Part shown: positions 6,771 through 15,134 of the stretch, piece after piece
How positions within the stretch are numbered: the stretch's first letter is position 1
Layout: each line of letters opens with the position of its first letter
From: Negativicutes bacterium
GTDB taxonomy: Bacteria; Bacillota; Negativicutes; SKW292
Direction: 5' to 3'
Assembly (NCBI GenBank): GCA_026416215.1
Contig: JAOAFP010000002.1
Location: 1-20,880, forward strand
Length of the DNA: 20,880 nt
Made by a program: the position numbers and the translations under genes
The notes under the pieces: generated by a model
Database searches by the model: none
What the model was told of the DNA's origin: nothing
What the model saw: only the letters and a program-made list of their open reading frames with translations

Positions 6771-7976
6771 TTATCCGTCTCCATATGACCGGCTTGGCTT
6801 GATTGTTGCGCTACTGGTCAAATTGCAACAATAAGCCATGGTCGCCGCATAATACATGTAGATAGTCAAACTGGGGAGACGAACCCCAATCATGCAATCC
6901 GTAAGATTATAAAACCAAAATCCGATCCATGAAACCAAAAACGCATCGGCCCTTTTATCGCCATTTCGGGACAAGCGCCGCGAGTACCACAATGGTGCTC
7001 CCCAGAATAATAAAGTTGAAACTACGCCAACAACGCCGCTTTCAGCATAGGCTGAAAGCAGAATGTTATGTGGATAGCCAAAATAAATCATACCCTCCGT
7101 AGCGAACTCGTCCGAATATGACAGGTGCGAATACATCCCTAGGCCAACGCCGGAAAGAATGTTGCTGTTTCCCATTTTTATCGCGGTATGCCACATCGCC
7201 CGTCTGTCCTGCAGATCAGACTGCCTGAATCTCACTTCCAAATCTTTCATCAACACTGGCACCAAGGACGCCATTAATATAATTACCAGCAGCACGGTAA
7301 ATACTCTTCTACGGGTTGAGCGCAACTGGCGGCATGATTGAAAGGCAACCAATATCACAATGAAAAACCATACCGCTCTCAATGCCGTAAATATCATGGC
7401 TGTCAGGATAGCAATTAACGCAGATAACCACATCAATCTATTTACCGTTTTTTGCCTGTCGACAAGAAAATTGAACCAAACGTGCGGCATGGCTAGTATA
7501 GCAAGCGAACTGTAAATTTTGACATTGTAATCCTTGAAAAGGAATTTAATTTGATGGTTAAAATTGTGAAAGTAAAAACCCTGCACCAAAACGTTCAAAG
7601 AAACAACGCCACAAGTCACAATAAAACCCCACATCACAACTTCTAGATCCCGGATGTCTCTGAGAGCGAACATTGTGACAAGTGCCAAAGCCGGCATAAA
7701 AGAATAGTTAAACAAATAATCGGCACTTACATTCGGATCACGAGAAAATACAGTCGCAAATATTAACACCATGAAATACTGACTAATTACCAAAAACGCA
7801 TTTATGTCTACTGCCGGTGGATTATTTTCTTTGATCACAGAAAAAACGAGCCACAGCGCAAAAACTACAAACATACTCCTAGCGAATGGATATCCGAACA
7901 CCAGCGACAGTGCCGGTAACGCTAGAAAAATCCTGCGATAACCGCAATGCCGAACAATTCCAGCGGCACTATTCAC
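6771..7976 (-). CDS. O-antigen ligase / Wzy-type polymerase family membrane protein
   Basis: This polytopic inner-membrane protein has 401 residues and about ten or more hydrophobic helices. Wzy_C-family features are visible: FTALRAVW with the conserved Arg on the periplasmic side, the large extracellular segment GVGLGMYSHL, and PHNILLSAYAESGVVG. Such enzymes join or polymerise lipid-linked glycans (LPS O-antigen, teichuronic acid or capsule). The GTG at 7976 follows a G-rich stretch (GGGGGGGTAGTGG); no ATG fits better. Its DNA is strikingly AT-rich compared with its neighbours: bases 7501-7560 are 30% G+C, whereas 10081-10140 are 77%. It also uses AT-ended codons freely, which suggests recent transfer. 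Ligase and polymerase cannot be told apart from the sequence. It converges on the GGDEF gene with a 29-base gap and no clear terminator. Confidence 0.85.
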   Translation of the reverse strand: MNSAAGIVRHCGYRRIFLALPALSLVFGYPFARSMFVVFALWLVFSVIKENNPPAVDINAFLVISQYFMVLIFATVFSRDPNVSADYLFNYSFMPALALVTMFALRDIRDLEVVMWGFIVTCGVVSLNVLVQGFYFHNFNHQIKFLFKDYNVKIYSSLAILAMPHVWFNFLVDRQKTVNRLMWLSALIAILTAMIFTALRAVWFFIVILVAFQSCRQLRSTRRRVFTVLLVIILMASLVPVLMKDLEVRFRQSDLQDRRAMWHTAIKMGNSNILSGVGLGMYSHLSYSDEFATEGMIYFGYPHNILLSAYAESGVVGVVSTLLFWGAPLWYSRRLSRNGDKRADAFLVSWIGFWFYNLTDCMIGVRLPSLTIYMYYAATMAYCCNLTSSATIKPSRSYGDG

Positions 7977-8040
7977 CCCACTACCCCCCCGATCTAAAAA
8001 TTCATCTTGTTGCCTACTGTTAATCTCGTTGTGTCGATAG

Positions 8041-8703
8041 TCACCCCAGTACCCGTCTTGCCCCTACGTAACGTGTCTTATAGTAATCGTCTCCCAGCCG
8101 GCTGACCGTCACCCCTTTGGACGACGAAGCATGGATAAATTTGCCGTCGCCCATGTAAATCCCAACGTGTGATGCTCCTTTTTCGTACGTTTCGAAAAAA
8201 ACCAGATCACCGGGTTTCAAATCCCGTTTGTTCACCTTCCGCCCGGCCTGGGCGTACTGCACGTCGGCAGTGCGCGGCAGTTTTATCCCATTCTGGCTGT
8301 AAACGTACTGGACAAAGCCCGAGCAGTCGAAGCCCTTAGGGGTCGATCCGCCAAATACATACCTGGTACCCATATAGCGCATGGCGGTGAGAACCACCCG
8401 GTCGGCCTGGCTGGTCGGCGAAAATCCCGGGAAGTCCCGCCCAAACAATGCCCGGTAGGTGGCCATGCTAACCACCCCGCTCGGCGACAGTTTGTTCTTG
8501 CGCTGGAATGCCTTAACGGCCGCAACGGTGGCATCATCGTAGCGGCCGTTTGTTTTCCCTTTGTAAAATCCGCCTTTCTGGAGCTGGGTCTGTATTTCCC
8601 TGATAGCCGCGCCGCTGTCGCCGGCCATGAAATACGGCACCTGTCCTTTGGCCGTTGCCGACCACAACCAGAGACATATAACTGCAATAATCAGTTTTCT
8701 CAT
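8041..8703 (-). CDS. Secreted NlpC/P60 endopeptidase with peptidoglycan-binding domain
   Basis: This is a cell-wall hydrolase, probably a D,L-endopeptidase cutting peptidoglycan stem peptides. The 220-residue protein has a signal peptide (MRKLIIAVICLWLWSATAKG). A PG_binding_1 domain follows (about 28-90: GDSGAAIREIQTQLQKGGFY, DATVAAVKAFQRKNKL). The NlpC/P60 domain (about 100-220) has catalytic Cys127 in GFDCSGFVQYVY, His179 in ASHVGIYMG and His191 in FIHASSSKGV. The architecture is typical of spore-former and Negativicute hydrolases. I chose the ATG at 8703 because it starts a clean signal peptide. ATGs at 8715 and 8730 are in frame, but neither has a well-spaced ribosome site. It lies 60 bases downstream of the GNAT gene and 64 upstream of the ligase. 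Confidence 0.93.
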   Translation of the reverse strand: MRKLIIAVICLWLWSATAKGQVPYFMAGDSGAAIREIQTQLQKGGFYKGKTNGRYDDATVAAVKAFQRKNKLSPSGVVSMATYRALFGRDFPGFSPTSQADRVVLTAMRYMGTRYVFGGSTPKGFDCSGFVQYVYSQNGIKLPRTADVQYAQAGRKVNKRDLKPGDLVFFETYEKGASHVGIYMGDGKFIHASSSKGVTVSRLGDDYYKTRYVGARRVLG

Positions 8704-8763
8704 CTTCTGTCCCATCCCCCACACCGACATCCTGTAATCCAACCCATCTCCTGACGGCCTCAA

Positions 8764-9687
8764 TCAGGGGCTGAAATCCCAGTTGGCCATTCTCATTATG
8801 TTATCGTCGACTGCCGCCATCAACTTTAGTCCATCCCCGCTGCCCCCGGCCACCGGCAGTGCAAACATCCACGGCCGGACCCGCGGGGCCAGCCGACGAT
8901 GGGGCAGGTGGTTGCGGCTGATGGCTGCCGCCGGCAGGGACACGGTCAACCGTTGTCCGGGATGGCAATGCGCGACCAGTCCTCCGACCGCGGCCAGTAA
9001 CAGGTCTGGCCAGGCGTACTCAGCGACAATCATCTCCCCGGCCTCACCGTCCTCAACAACAGCGTAGCCCTGTCCGTCCCCCAGCGCGTACAACCTGCAC
9101 CCGGTTGACTGCCACTCATCCATCCGCCGCTGCCAGTCGGCATCACTGCGGTATCGCCAGCCTTCAAACGGATGGCACATCTCCCTGTATACCGCAGCCA
9201 GCCACGATTGGTCAGCCCTCTCCCAGTCAACCGGCGTGGCCCGGCTTTTCCCGGGCAGCTTCTGCCACTCGTCGGTCGTCCAGTCGTAGTCAGCCAGCCA
9301 GAGCCAGGGGTGCCAACCCAGCCGCTGGTAGATAATTGGCCGCTGAGCGGTCAGCCGGAGCAGTTCCCAGCCCCGCTGTCCCGCAGCATCGCCGAGGCCG
9401 GCCAGCATTCCCGGCATGATCCCCCGCTGACGGTGGGCACGGTCGACTGCCACCCCCATAATCAGACACCCGGAGACCGGACACCCCCGCCAGTGCACTG
9501 TCTGTTCATGGCAGTGCGCCATCCCGACCACCGTTTGACCCTCGGTCGCCAGCCAGACGTTTTCCCACCGGCAGACCCCGGGAAAATACCACCGGTACCA
9601 CGGATGGCCGGCCGGCTCGAAGCACTGCTGCCATAAGCACTCTATCGCTGCACGGTCATCCGGCCGCCCCCAGCGGTATTCGATCAT
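8764..9687 (-). CDS. GNAT-family N-acetyltransferase, Eis-like
   Basis: The 307-residue cytoplasmic protein has an N-terminal GNAT fold: RPDDRAAIECLWQQCF, then VWLATEGQTVVGMAHC, then the beta4/alpha3 acetyl-CoA loop in GVAVDRAHRQRGIMPGML, then YQRLGWHP. The second half (about 150-307) has another GNAT-like or SCP2-like layout with many Trp residues. This order fits the Eis/GNAT_9 group, which acetylates amines. The family's usual length is nearer 400, so the C-terminal domain is short. The acetyl donor is expected to be acetyl-CoA; the acceptor cannot be inferred. The ATG at 9687 has a strong GGAGGAGGGA 5 bases upstream. Its start overlaps a possible small ORF by 4 bases (ATGA). Confidence 0.8.
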   Translation of the reverse strand: MIEYRWGRPDDRAAIECLWQQCFEPAGHPWYRWYFPGVCRWENVWLATEGQTVVGMAHCHEQTVHWRGCPVSGCLIMGVAVDRAHRQRGIMPGMLAGLGDAAGQRGWELLRLTAQRPIIYQRLGWHPWLWLADYDWTTDEWQKLPGKSRATPVDWERADQSWLAAVYREMCHPFEGWRYRSDADWQRRMDEWQSTGCRLYALGDGQGYAVVEDGEAGEMIVAEYAWPDLLLAAVGGLVAHCHPGQRLTVSLPAAAISRNHLPHRRLAPRVRPWMFALPVAGGSGDGLKLMAAVDDNIMRMANWDFSP

Positions 9688-9824
9688 TGTCTTCCCTCCT
9701 CCCTCCGTCTGCCGGACAGAATCAAAACCAGGCTGTGCGGCATCTGGCCGCGGCCCCGCCAGCCTGTCACGTGGATCATCGCCGTAATTTTGTCGGGGGC
9801 GCGTACCATCAGGACCAGCCGCAC
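9684..9824 (-). CDS. Possible 46-residue small protein, coupled to the GNAT gene
   Basis: In the 223-base gap between the phosphoesterase and GNAT genes, a GTG start at 9824 with GACGGGTGA just upstream opens 46 codons. The sequence starts MRLVLMVRAPDKITAMIHV and ends in a basic tail (SGRRREEGRQ). Its TGA overlaps the GNAT ATG as ATGA, the pattern of translational coupling. The protein is strongly basic with Leu/Val/Ile-rich segments. I recognise no family. It could equally be a chance ORF in GC-rich DNA. Confidence 0.3.
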   Translation of the reverse strand: MRLVLMVRAPDKITAMIHVTGWRGRGQMPHSLVLILSGRRREEGRQ

Positions 9825-9910
9825 TCACCCGTCACAGCCAGTAAAATCCGTGTCCGGCGGTTGTCAGACACCCCGGAAAGCGGTGCCGGATCCGCCCGGC
9901 AGGCTGCCGG

Positions 9911-11053
9911 TCAATTCCCGGGCACAAGGTCGATAACCGCAATCTCCCGCGGGCATCCCAGCCGGAAGGGAAACCAATGGCCACTGCCGACGCTGACGTA
10001 CGCCCGATATCGGCCGCCATCGCCGAACCAGCCCCGCATATAGCGGTAAAGGACCGCTAGCGGCGACTGGCCGGCTATACCCACCTGGCCGCCGTGGGTG
10101 TGACCGGTCAGGGTCAGGTCGGCACCGGCGGCTGCCGCCAGGGGAATATTATCGGGATGATGGGCGAGCAAAACCGTGAATTGATCGCCCGACCGACCGG
10201 ACAGTGCCAGGCCAATCCCCTCAGTCATGGCTGCCAGTCTGGCCTCCTTGTCGCGCAGCCGCACGTAGTCCACCCCGGCCAGGTACAGCCCGGCACCACC
10301 GACAGCCAGCGGCCGGCCGCCATCCTTCAGCACGACCACACCGGACGCCTCCAGCTGCTGGGTCAATGCCCGCCAGTTATAGAAATAGTCGTGGTTTCCG
10401 TAGCAGAAGTACACGCCGCCCGGCACGGCCGGCACAATCGCCGCCAGGGCTGCCGCCGTCGCTGGCAGCTGCCGGTAATCATCGAGCAAATCACCGGTTA
10501 TCAGCAGCAGATCAGGACGTTCGGCCAGGGACGCCGCCAGGATCGACCGCCAGTCATTCTGATCAATATAGTTTCCGATATGTACGTCCGATATCTGAAC
10601 CATTCTCACCGGCTGGCCGATCCGACGGTCAGACAGCCGGTAGTGGTTGACGTTCAAATCGTTGACCCCTGCCCACACTCCGTACACGACGATCAAAGCC
10701 AGTGCCGTCAGCCACCAGCGCTGGCCCTGCCGCCACCGCCCGGACCGCAGCCGCCCCAGTCCCCAGAGCAGCGGTGCTGACATTATCACTCCCATCAGCC
10801 AGGCCAGCCATATTGCCGCCAGATAAAAAAAAACCAGATAGCCGGGCTGGGGCTGGAGGCTGAACAGTTTTCCCGCTTCGCCGGTCAGCAGAAACGCTGC
10901 GGCCGCCGACGGTCCAAACACTCCGCCGGCCAGTGCCAGCCGGCGTCGCCGCACCACCAGACCGGCCAGCACCAGCCAGGCCAGCAGGCTGACCACTGCC
11001 ACCGCCGTTAACCGCCAGGTCAGTATCCGGTGAATCTCAACCGTGTATTCCAA
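9911..11053 (-). CDS. Membrane-anchored calcineurin-like metallophosphoesterase (YkuE/YaeI type)
   Basis: This is a dinuclear-metal phosphoesterase fused behind about four N-terminal membrane helices (residues ~15-35, 42-62, 72-98, 110-128). The catalytic domain begins at MVQISDVHIG (Asp156, His158). It continues with LLLITGDLLDD, YFCYGNHDYF, LLAHHPDNIP and LTGHTHGGQ (His318, His320), which is the full set of metal ligands. Related YkuE/YaeI/LpxG-like enzymes act on lipid or nucleotide phosphates at the membrane; the substrate here is not known. I favour the TTG at 11053, with GGGGGG 5 bases upstream (380 residues). An in-frame GTG at 11089 has no ribosome site. It follows the zinc-ribbon gene by 66 bases. 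Confidence 0.9.
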   Translation of the reverse strand: MEYTVEIHRILTWRLTAVAVVSLLAWLVLAGLVVRRRRLALAGGVFGPSAAAAFLLTGEAGKLFSLQPQPGYLVFFYLAAIWLAWLMGVIMSAPLLWGLGRLRSGRWRQGQRWWLTALALIVVYGVWAGVNDLNVNHYRLSDRRIGQPVRMVQISDVHIGNYIDQNDWRSILAASLAERPDLLLITGDLLDDYRQLPATAAALAAIVPAVPGGVYFCYGNHDYFYNWRALTQQLEASGVVVLKDGGRPLAVGGAGLYLAGVDYVRLRDKEARLAAMTEGIGLALSGRSGDQFTVLLAHHPDNIPLAAAAGADLTLTGHTHGGQVGIAGQSPLAVLYRYMRGWFGDGGRYRAYVSVGSGHWFPFRLGCPREIAVIDLVPGN

Positions 11054-11119
11054 TCTGTCCCCCCAGACTGCCGGTGACGGTCCGGCCACCGACCAATGCC
11101 CGGCCGACCGCCGCCGTAT

Positions 11120-12367
11120 TCAGTACCAGGAAAAGGTTTCCTGCCCGCCGGTTATCAGCAGGTCGCGACGGCTCTCTCCGCCGCATTGTGAACAGGTTGT
11201 CCTGGCCAGGCCGGGTAAAAAATCAACTGTTTCCATCGTCAGACAGGAACAGCAGGTCAGCCGGAATTTCAGCTGCTGCCGCCACCGTCCCTTGGCCCGG
11301 CTGACCGCCGCAAAAAAAATGCCGGCGGTTTTGCCATCCGCCAGTTCCAGCGTGTCAACCCGCCGCGAATCAGAGTATCTCAGAATCACCCGCCGGTCTT
11401 CCCCAGCCCAGTGGCTGTCCTCCATACGGTAGTAGGGCAGGGCCAGGCAGCCGGCCCGGTCACTCTCGCCGGTAATGAAAAACAGCGACTGCCCCCCGAG
11501 AACCACCATTCCCGGCTGCTGGTTGAAGCTGCAGCTGGTAAACCCAGCCGTCAGCGATTCTCCCAGCCAGTAATTGACCGACAGCTGATCGAGCAGGCGG
11601 CGGCAGACGTCATTCAGGGGGTGGTGATCGGCCATCAGTTGCCGCCAGCTTTTCACTGCCGGCACATCGCCGGCAATTACGGCAAATGCCGCCTTCTCAT
11701 CGACCAGGACATCAACCACCTTGGCGATGCTGTCCAGTTTGCCCTTGTACACCGCCAGGCAGGGAATGTTCTCCACCGCCATCCTCACCGGCACATAGCC
11801 GCGCAACAGCACCCGAGCCAGCCGGTCGGCCAGCCGTTCCTTCTCCACGCAACCCTTGAGCATAATCGAGTAGTACTGGTGTCCTGCCGGCCGGTTAACT
11901 GGCGGCCGGAACTGTTGCCCTTTATCGGGGGCGATTGCCGGAGCAGAGCCTGCACTGATCGGTCCGGTCGTTGTTTTTGCACCGCTTCCCCGACCATCTG
12001 GCGTCTGATTCCCGTCAGCCTGCCGGCCACCGGGACGGGTTCCGGCCCGCCGCAGCACTTCGGCCGCCTCCTCACGGGCCTGCCCGATGGTCATGCCGGC
12101 GCGCACCTTTTCCGTCAGCAGGTGTTCATAGTAGCGCATAACCTCGGACAATCCGCCGGCTGACCCCGGCCCATCTTCGGCCGGTGACGGCGGCAAACCG
12201 GGCCAGGGCGGCAAGGGCGTTGATTTGTGCCGGTCGGTGACCGTGACACTCAACGGTTTACCGCAATGGGGGCAAAATTTGCACTCATCCACCCCCCCGG
12301 GCAGTTTGCCGCCGCAAAATGGACAGTATTTTATGCCCTGAAGGATACGGTCAAAACTGTCATTCAT
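11120..12367 (-). CDS. Uncharacterised zinc-ribbon protein with N- and C-terminal Cys motifs
   Basis: I do not recognise a named family for this 415-residue soluble protein. Residues 15-35 form a zinc ribbon (CPFC, then 13 residues, then CPHC). A Pro/Gly-rich linker follows, then a charged helix (~85-108, TEKVRAGMTIGQAREEAAEV) and a second disordered linker (~110-160). A compact domain at about 165-235 (YYSIMLKG, AVENIPCLAVYKG, AAFAVIAGD) loosely recalls a ClpS/L7-L12 CTD-like alternation. Beta-rich segments at ~290-365 look PH- or GRAM-like (GMVVLGGQSLFFITG). A final Cys pair motif (CCSC and CSQCGG, ~372-400) could be a second zinc site. The ATG at 12367 overlaps the ogt stop by 8 bases. Domain guesses beyond the zinc ribbons are inference. 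Confidence 0.75.
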   Translation of the reverse strand: MNDSFDRILQGIKYCPFCGGKLPGGVDECKFCPHCGKPLSVTVTDRHKSTPLPPWPGLPPSPAEDGPGSAGGLSEVMRYYEHLLTEKVRAGMTIGQAREEAAEVLRRAGTRPGGRQADGNQTPDGRGSGAKTTTGPISAGSAPAIAPDKGQQFRPPVNRPAGHQYYSIMLKGCVEKERLADRLARVLLRGYVPVRMAVENIPCLAVYKGKLDSIAKVVDVLVDEKAAFAVIAGDVPAVKSWRQLMADHHPLNDVCRRLLDQLSVNYWLGESLTAGFTSCSFNQQPGMVVLGGQSLFFITGESDRAGCLALPYYRMEDSHWAGEDRRVILRYSDSRRVDTLELADGKTAGIFFAAVSRAKGRWRQQLKFRLTCCSCLTMETVDFLPGLARTTCSQCGGESRRDLLITGGQETFSWY

Positions 12368-12902
12368 CGCCGCCGATCTCAATCCCCTCCCCGCGCAGCA
12401 GCTGTCGCTTGCGCGCTAATCCCCCGGCATAGCCGTGCAGCCGGCCGTTGGCACTTATCACCCGGTGACACGGCACAATAACCGGCCACGGGTTGGCCCG
12501 GCAGGCCGCCGCCACCGCCCGGGCGGCCCCGGGCTTGCCCAGCCGCCGGGCAATTTCACCGTAGCTTACCGTCTGCCCATATGGTAAGGCCGAAAGTTCC
12601 CGCCAGACCCGACGCTGCCAGTCTGTTCCGCGGTCGGCCAGCGGCAGGGAAAAAACGCGCAGCCGCCCGGCCGCGTACTCTGTCAGCTGCCGTTCGCACT
12701 CCCGGCCCAGCCGGTCGCCGGGCGGGCGCCCCTGTTCCGGCCCCGGCCGGCCCGGCGGGACATCGTCAAATTCCACCGCCCAGATCGCTTGCCGGTCGAT
12801 ATATAGCCGGAGGGGAATGCCGCCGCACGCCAGAGCGATGACCCGCACAGTCCGGCCGGCTGTCAGCCCGGGCCGGCGTCCCGTCCGGCCGGACGGAATC
12901 AT
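12360..12902 (-). CDS. ogt: Methylated-DNA--[protein]-cysteine S-methyltransferase
   Basis: This is a suicide DNA-repair protein that transfers O6-alkyl groups from guanine (and O4 from thymine) to its own cysteine. The 180-residue protein has an N-terminal ribonuclease-like domain (~20-90). The C-terminal domain contains LPYGQTVSYGEIARRLGKPGAARAV, the Arg finger region, ACRANP, and the active site PCHRV with Cys145, followed by GYAGGLARKRQLL. All expected residues are present. The ATG at 12902 overlaps the nfnB stop as ATGA and has GGGAG 5 bases upstream, so it is coupled to nfnB. Its own stop overlaps the zinc-ribbon gene start. Co-expression with NfnAB looks positional and not mechanistic. 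Confidence 0.95.
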   Translation of the reverse strand: MIPSGRTGRRPGLTAGRTVRVIALACGGIPLRLYIDRQAIWAVEFDDVPPGRPGPEQGRPPGDRLGRECERQLTEYAAGRLRVFSLPLADRGTDWQRRVWRELSALPYGQTVSYGEIARRLGKPGAARAVAAACRANPWPVIVPCHRVISANGRLHGYAGGLARKRQLLRGEGIEIGGDE

Positions 12903-14293
12903 TTCTGCTCCCGCAGATAGCGGTCAATGGCCTGGGCCGCCCGCTTTCCTGCCCCCATGGCCAGGATTACCGTGGCCGCCCCGGTTACCACATCGCCGCC
13001 GGCGAATACTCCCGGCCGGCTGGTCATGCCGTTTTCGTCGGTCCAGATGTTGTTCCATCTGTTCACCCTGAGGTTGGGGGTGGTGGACTGCACCAGGGGA
13101 TTTGGCCCCTGGCCGATGGCCATAATCACGCTGTCCACCGGCAGGAAGTGCTCAGATCCCGGTTTGACCACTGGCCGTCGCCGTCCCGACTCGTCCGGTT
13201 CGCCCAGCTCCATTTCCACGCATTCCAGTCCGCTAACCCAGCCACGGTCGTCCACCCTGACGGCCGTGGGGTTGGTCAGGGTCCTGAATATGACTCCCTC
13301 CTCCAAAGCGTGATCGATTTCCTCGTGACGGGCCGGCATTTCCTGACGAGACCGACGGTAAACAAGAAACACTTCCTCCGCGCCCAGCCGCACCGCCGTG
13401 CGGGCGGCATCCATCGCCACGTTGCCGCCGCCCACCACTGCCGACCGCCGGCCGACGAAAATCGGGGTGGGGCTGTCAGCCCGCCAGGCCTGCATCAAAT
13501 TGCTGCGGGTCAGAAATTCATTGGCTGAAAACACCCCGTTGGCATTTTCGCCGGGTATACCCATGAAGTAGGGAAGCCCGGCCCCGGTGCCGATGAACAC
13601 CGCCTGATAGCCTTCCTCATTCATCAGTTCGTCAACGGTGATGGATTTGCCGACAATAGCGTTACTGACTATTTCAACCCCCATGGCCCGCAGCGCCCCG
13701 ATCTCATGTTGCACGATGGCCTTGGGGAGGCGAAATTCAGGAATTCCGTACATTAACACCCCCCCTGGCATATGCAGGGCTTCAAATACTGTCACCCGGT
13801 AACCCATTTTTGCCAGTTCTCCGGCAGCCGTGACCCCAGCCGGACCGGACCCGACAATCGCCACCCTCGGAGCATCCGGACGGACCACATTGGCAACCGG
13901 CGCCGGCGGTAGATTTTCGCGGGCGTAATCGGCGGCAAACCTCTCCAGCCGTCCAATCGCCACCGGTTCGCCGTTTTTGCCGAGCACACACAGCTTTTCG
14001 CACTGATCTTCCTGCGGACAAACCCGGCCGCAGACCGCCGGCAGGGCGTTATAGCGCAGCAGATCTTCATTGGCGGCGGCAAAATCGCCATTCCTGATAT
14101 GCAGAATGAATCCGGGTATGTCAACCTCCACCGGGCACCCCTGCCGGCAGGGACTGGTCTTGCACTGCAGGCAGCGGGCTGCTTCGCACCGGGCGGTTTC
14201 GGCATCGTACCCCAGTGCCACTTCGGCGAAATTTCTGCGCCGTTCGGCCGGAGATTGTTCGGGCATGGAATTTTTCTTTCTGCGATCACTCAT
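12899..14293 (-). CDS. nfnB: NADH-dependent reduced ferredoxin:NADP+ oxidoreductase, subunit B (NfnB)
   Basis: NfnB is the large subunit of the electron-bifurcating transhydrogenase that couples NADPH, NAD+ and ferredoxin. It holds the bifurcating FAD and two [4Fe-4S] clusters. At 464 residues it has the usual length. The N-terminal cluster region shows CLQCKTSPCRQGCPVEVDIPGF and CGRVCPQEDQCEKLC. It is followed by the FAD motif VGSGPAGVTAAGELAKMGY, the NAD(P) motif VVGGGNVAMDAARTAVRLGA and a C-terminal GVFAGGDVVTGAATVILAMGAGK. Stand-alone relatives are annotated as glutamate synthase small chain (GltD). The adjacent nfnA makes NfnB the better call. The ATG at 14293 overlaps the nfnA stop by 8 bases. 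Confidence 0.92.
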   Translation of the reverse strand: MSDRRKKNSMPEQSPAERRRNFAEVALGYDAETARCEAARCLQCKTSPCRQGCPVEVDIPGFILHIRNGDFAAANEDLLRYNALPAVCGRVCPQEDQCEKLCVLGKNGEPVAIGRLERFAADYARENLPPAPVANVVRPDAPRVAIVGSGPAGVTAAGELAKMGYRVTVFEALHMPGGVLMYGIPEFRLPKAIVQHEIGALRAMGVEIVSNAIVGKSITVDELMNEEGYQAVFIGTGAGLPYFMGIPGENANGVFSANEFLTRSNLMQAWRADSPTPIFVGRRSAVVGGGNVAMDAARTAVRLGAEEVFLVYRRSRQEMPARHEEIDHALEEGVIFRTLTNPTAVRVDDRGWVSGLECVEMELGEPDESGRRRPVVKPGSEHFLPVDSVIMAIGQGPNPLVQSTTPNLRVNRWNNIWTDENGMTSRPGVFAGGDVVTGAATVILAMGAGKRAAQAIDRYLREQK

Positions 14294-15134
14294 GAACTTT
14301 GCACCCGCCTTCGTGTTCAAATTTCTCCACATCGTCCCGCTCCCGCTGCCGGTACATGGCCAGCCGGCTGAGCAACAGGTCAAAATCAACCTGGTGGGCG
14401 TCAAATTCCGGACCGTCGGCACAGGCAAACCTGGTAGCCCCGCCCACCGACACCCGACAGGCACCGCACATGCCGGTGCCGTCAACCATTATCGGGTTGA
14501 GGCTGACTATGGTTTTAATGTTGTACTTGCGCGTCAAATCGGCCACCGTTTTCATCATTATTGCCGGTCCAACCGCCAGCACCTGGTCGATGGCCTGACC
14601 GCGATCGATTATTGCCTGCAGGGCGGTGGTTACAAACCCTTGCACCCCCCGGCTGCCGTCGTCGGTGGCAACTACCAGCTCGTCGCTGTATCCGGCCAGC
14701 TCGTCGACCAGGATCAGCAGCGATTCGGTCTTGGCCCCGATGATGGTGGTCACATGGTTGCCGGCCTGCTTCATCCCCCGGACAATCGGCCAGATGGCCG
14801 CAATGCCCACCCCGCCGCCAATCACCACCACCTTGCCCAGATTGTGCAGGTGGGTCGGATTGCCCATTGGTCCGGCAAAATCGGCCAGCTCCTCGCCCTG
14901 TTCCAGCCGGCCGAGCTTTTTGGTCCCTGCCCCCAGCTCCTGGACGATGATCACCACCGTTCCCCGCTGACGGTCATAGTCAGCAATGGTCAGGGGAATA
15001 CGCTCACCGTCAGCATCCACCCTCAGCACCACAAACTGCCCCGGTTGAGCCCGTCTGGCCACCAGCGGCGCAACGATCTCAAATTCCTTCACCGTCGGCG
15101 ATAAAACTTTCTTGCGAATGATTTTGTAGCCCAT
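14286..15134 (-). CDS. nfnA: NADH-dependent reduced ferredoxin:NADP+ oxidoreductase, subunit A (NfnA)
   Basis: NfnA is the small subunit of NfnAB; it binds FAD and a [2Fe-2S] cluster and reacts with NAD(H). The 282-residue protein belongs to the ferredoxin-NADP reductase/PyrK/SudB family. It shows the FAD/phosphate region PLTIADYD, the NAD motif GKVVVIGGGVGIAAIWPI, and the C-terminal cluster motif DGTGMCGACRV then RFACADGPEFD. The spacing of Asp and three Cys (D-x4-C-x2-C-x11-C) matches the unusual Asp-ligated cluster known from NfnA. The ATG at 15134 follows GGGGGAG closely. It precedes nfnB with overlap and follows metF after 72 bases. I see no convincing promoter or terminator in that gap. 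Confidence 0.93.
   Translation of the reverse strand: MGYKIIRKKVLSPTVKEFEIVAPLVARRAQPGQFVVLRVDADGERIPLTIADYDRQRGTVVIIVQELGAGTKKLGRLEQGEELADFAGPMGNPTHLHNLGKVVVIGGGVGIAAIWPIVRGMKQAGNHVTTIIGAKTESLLILVDELAGYSDELVVATDDGSRGVQGFVTTALQAIIDRGQAIDQVLAVGPAIMMKTVADLTRKYNIKTIVSLNPIMVDGTGMCGACRVSVGGATRFACADGPEFDAHQVDFDLLLSRLAMYRQRERDDVEKFEHEGGCKVHE

Noticed and set aside
9896..9910. Hairpin CCGGCA-GGC-TGCCGG just after the phosphoesterase stop, as a terminator
   Set aside because: The stem is only 6 bp and no T-tract follows on the minus strand. Such GC palindromes are common in this DNA.
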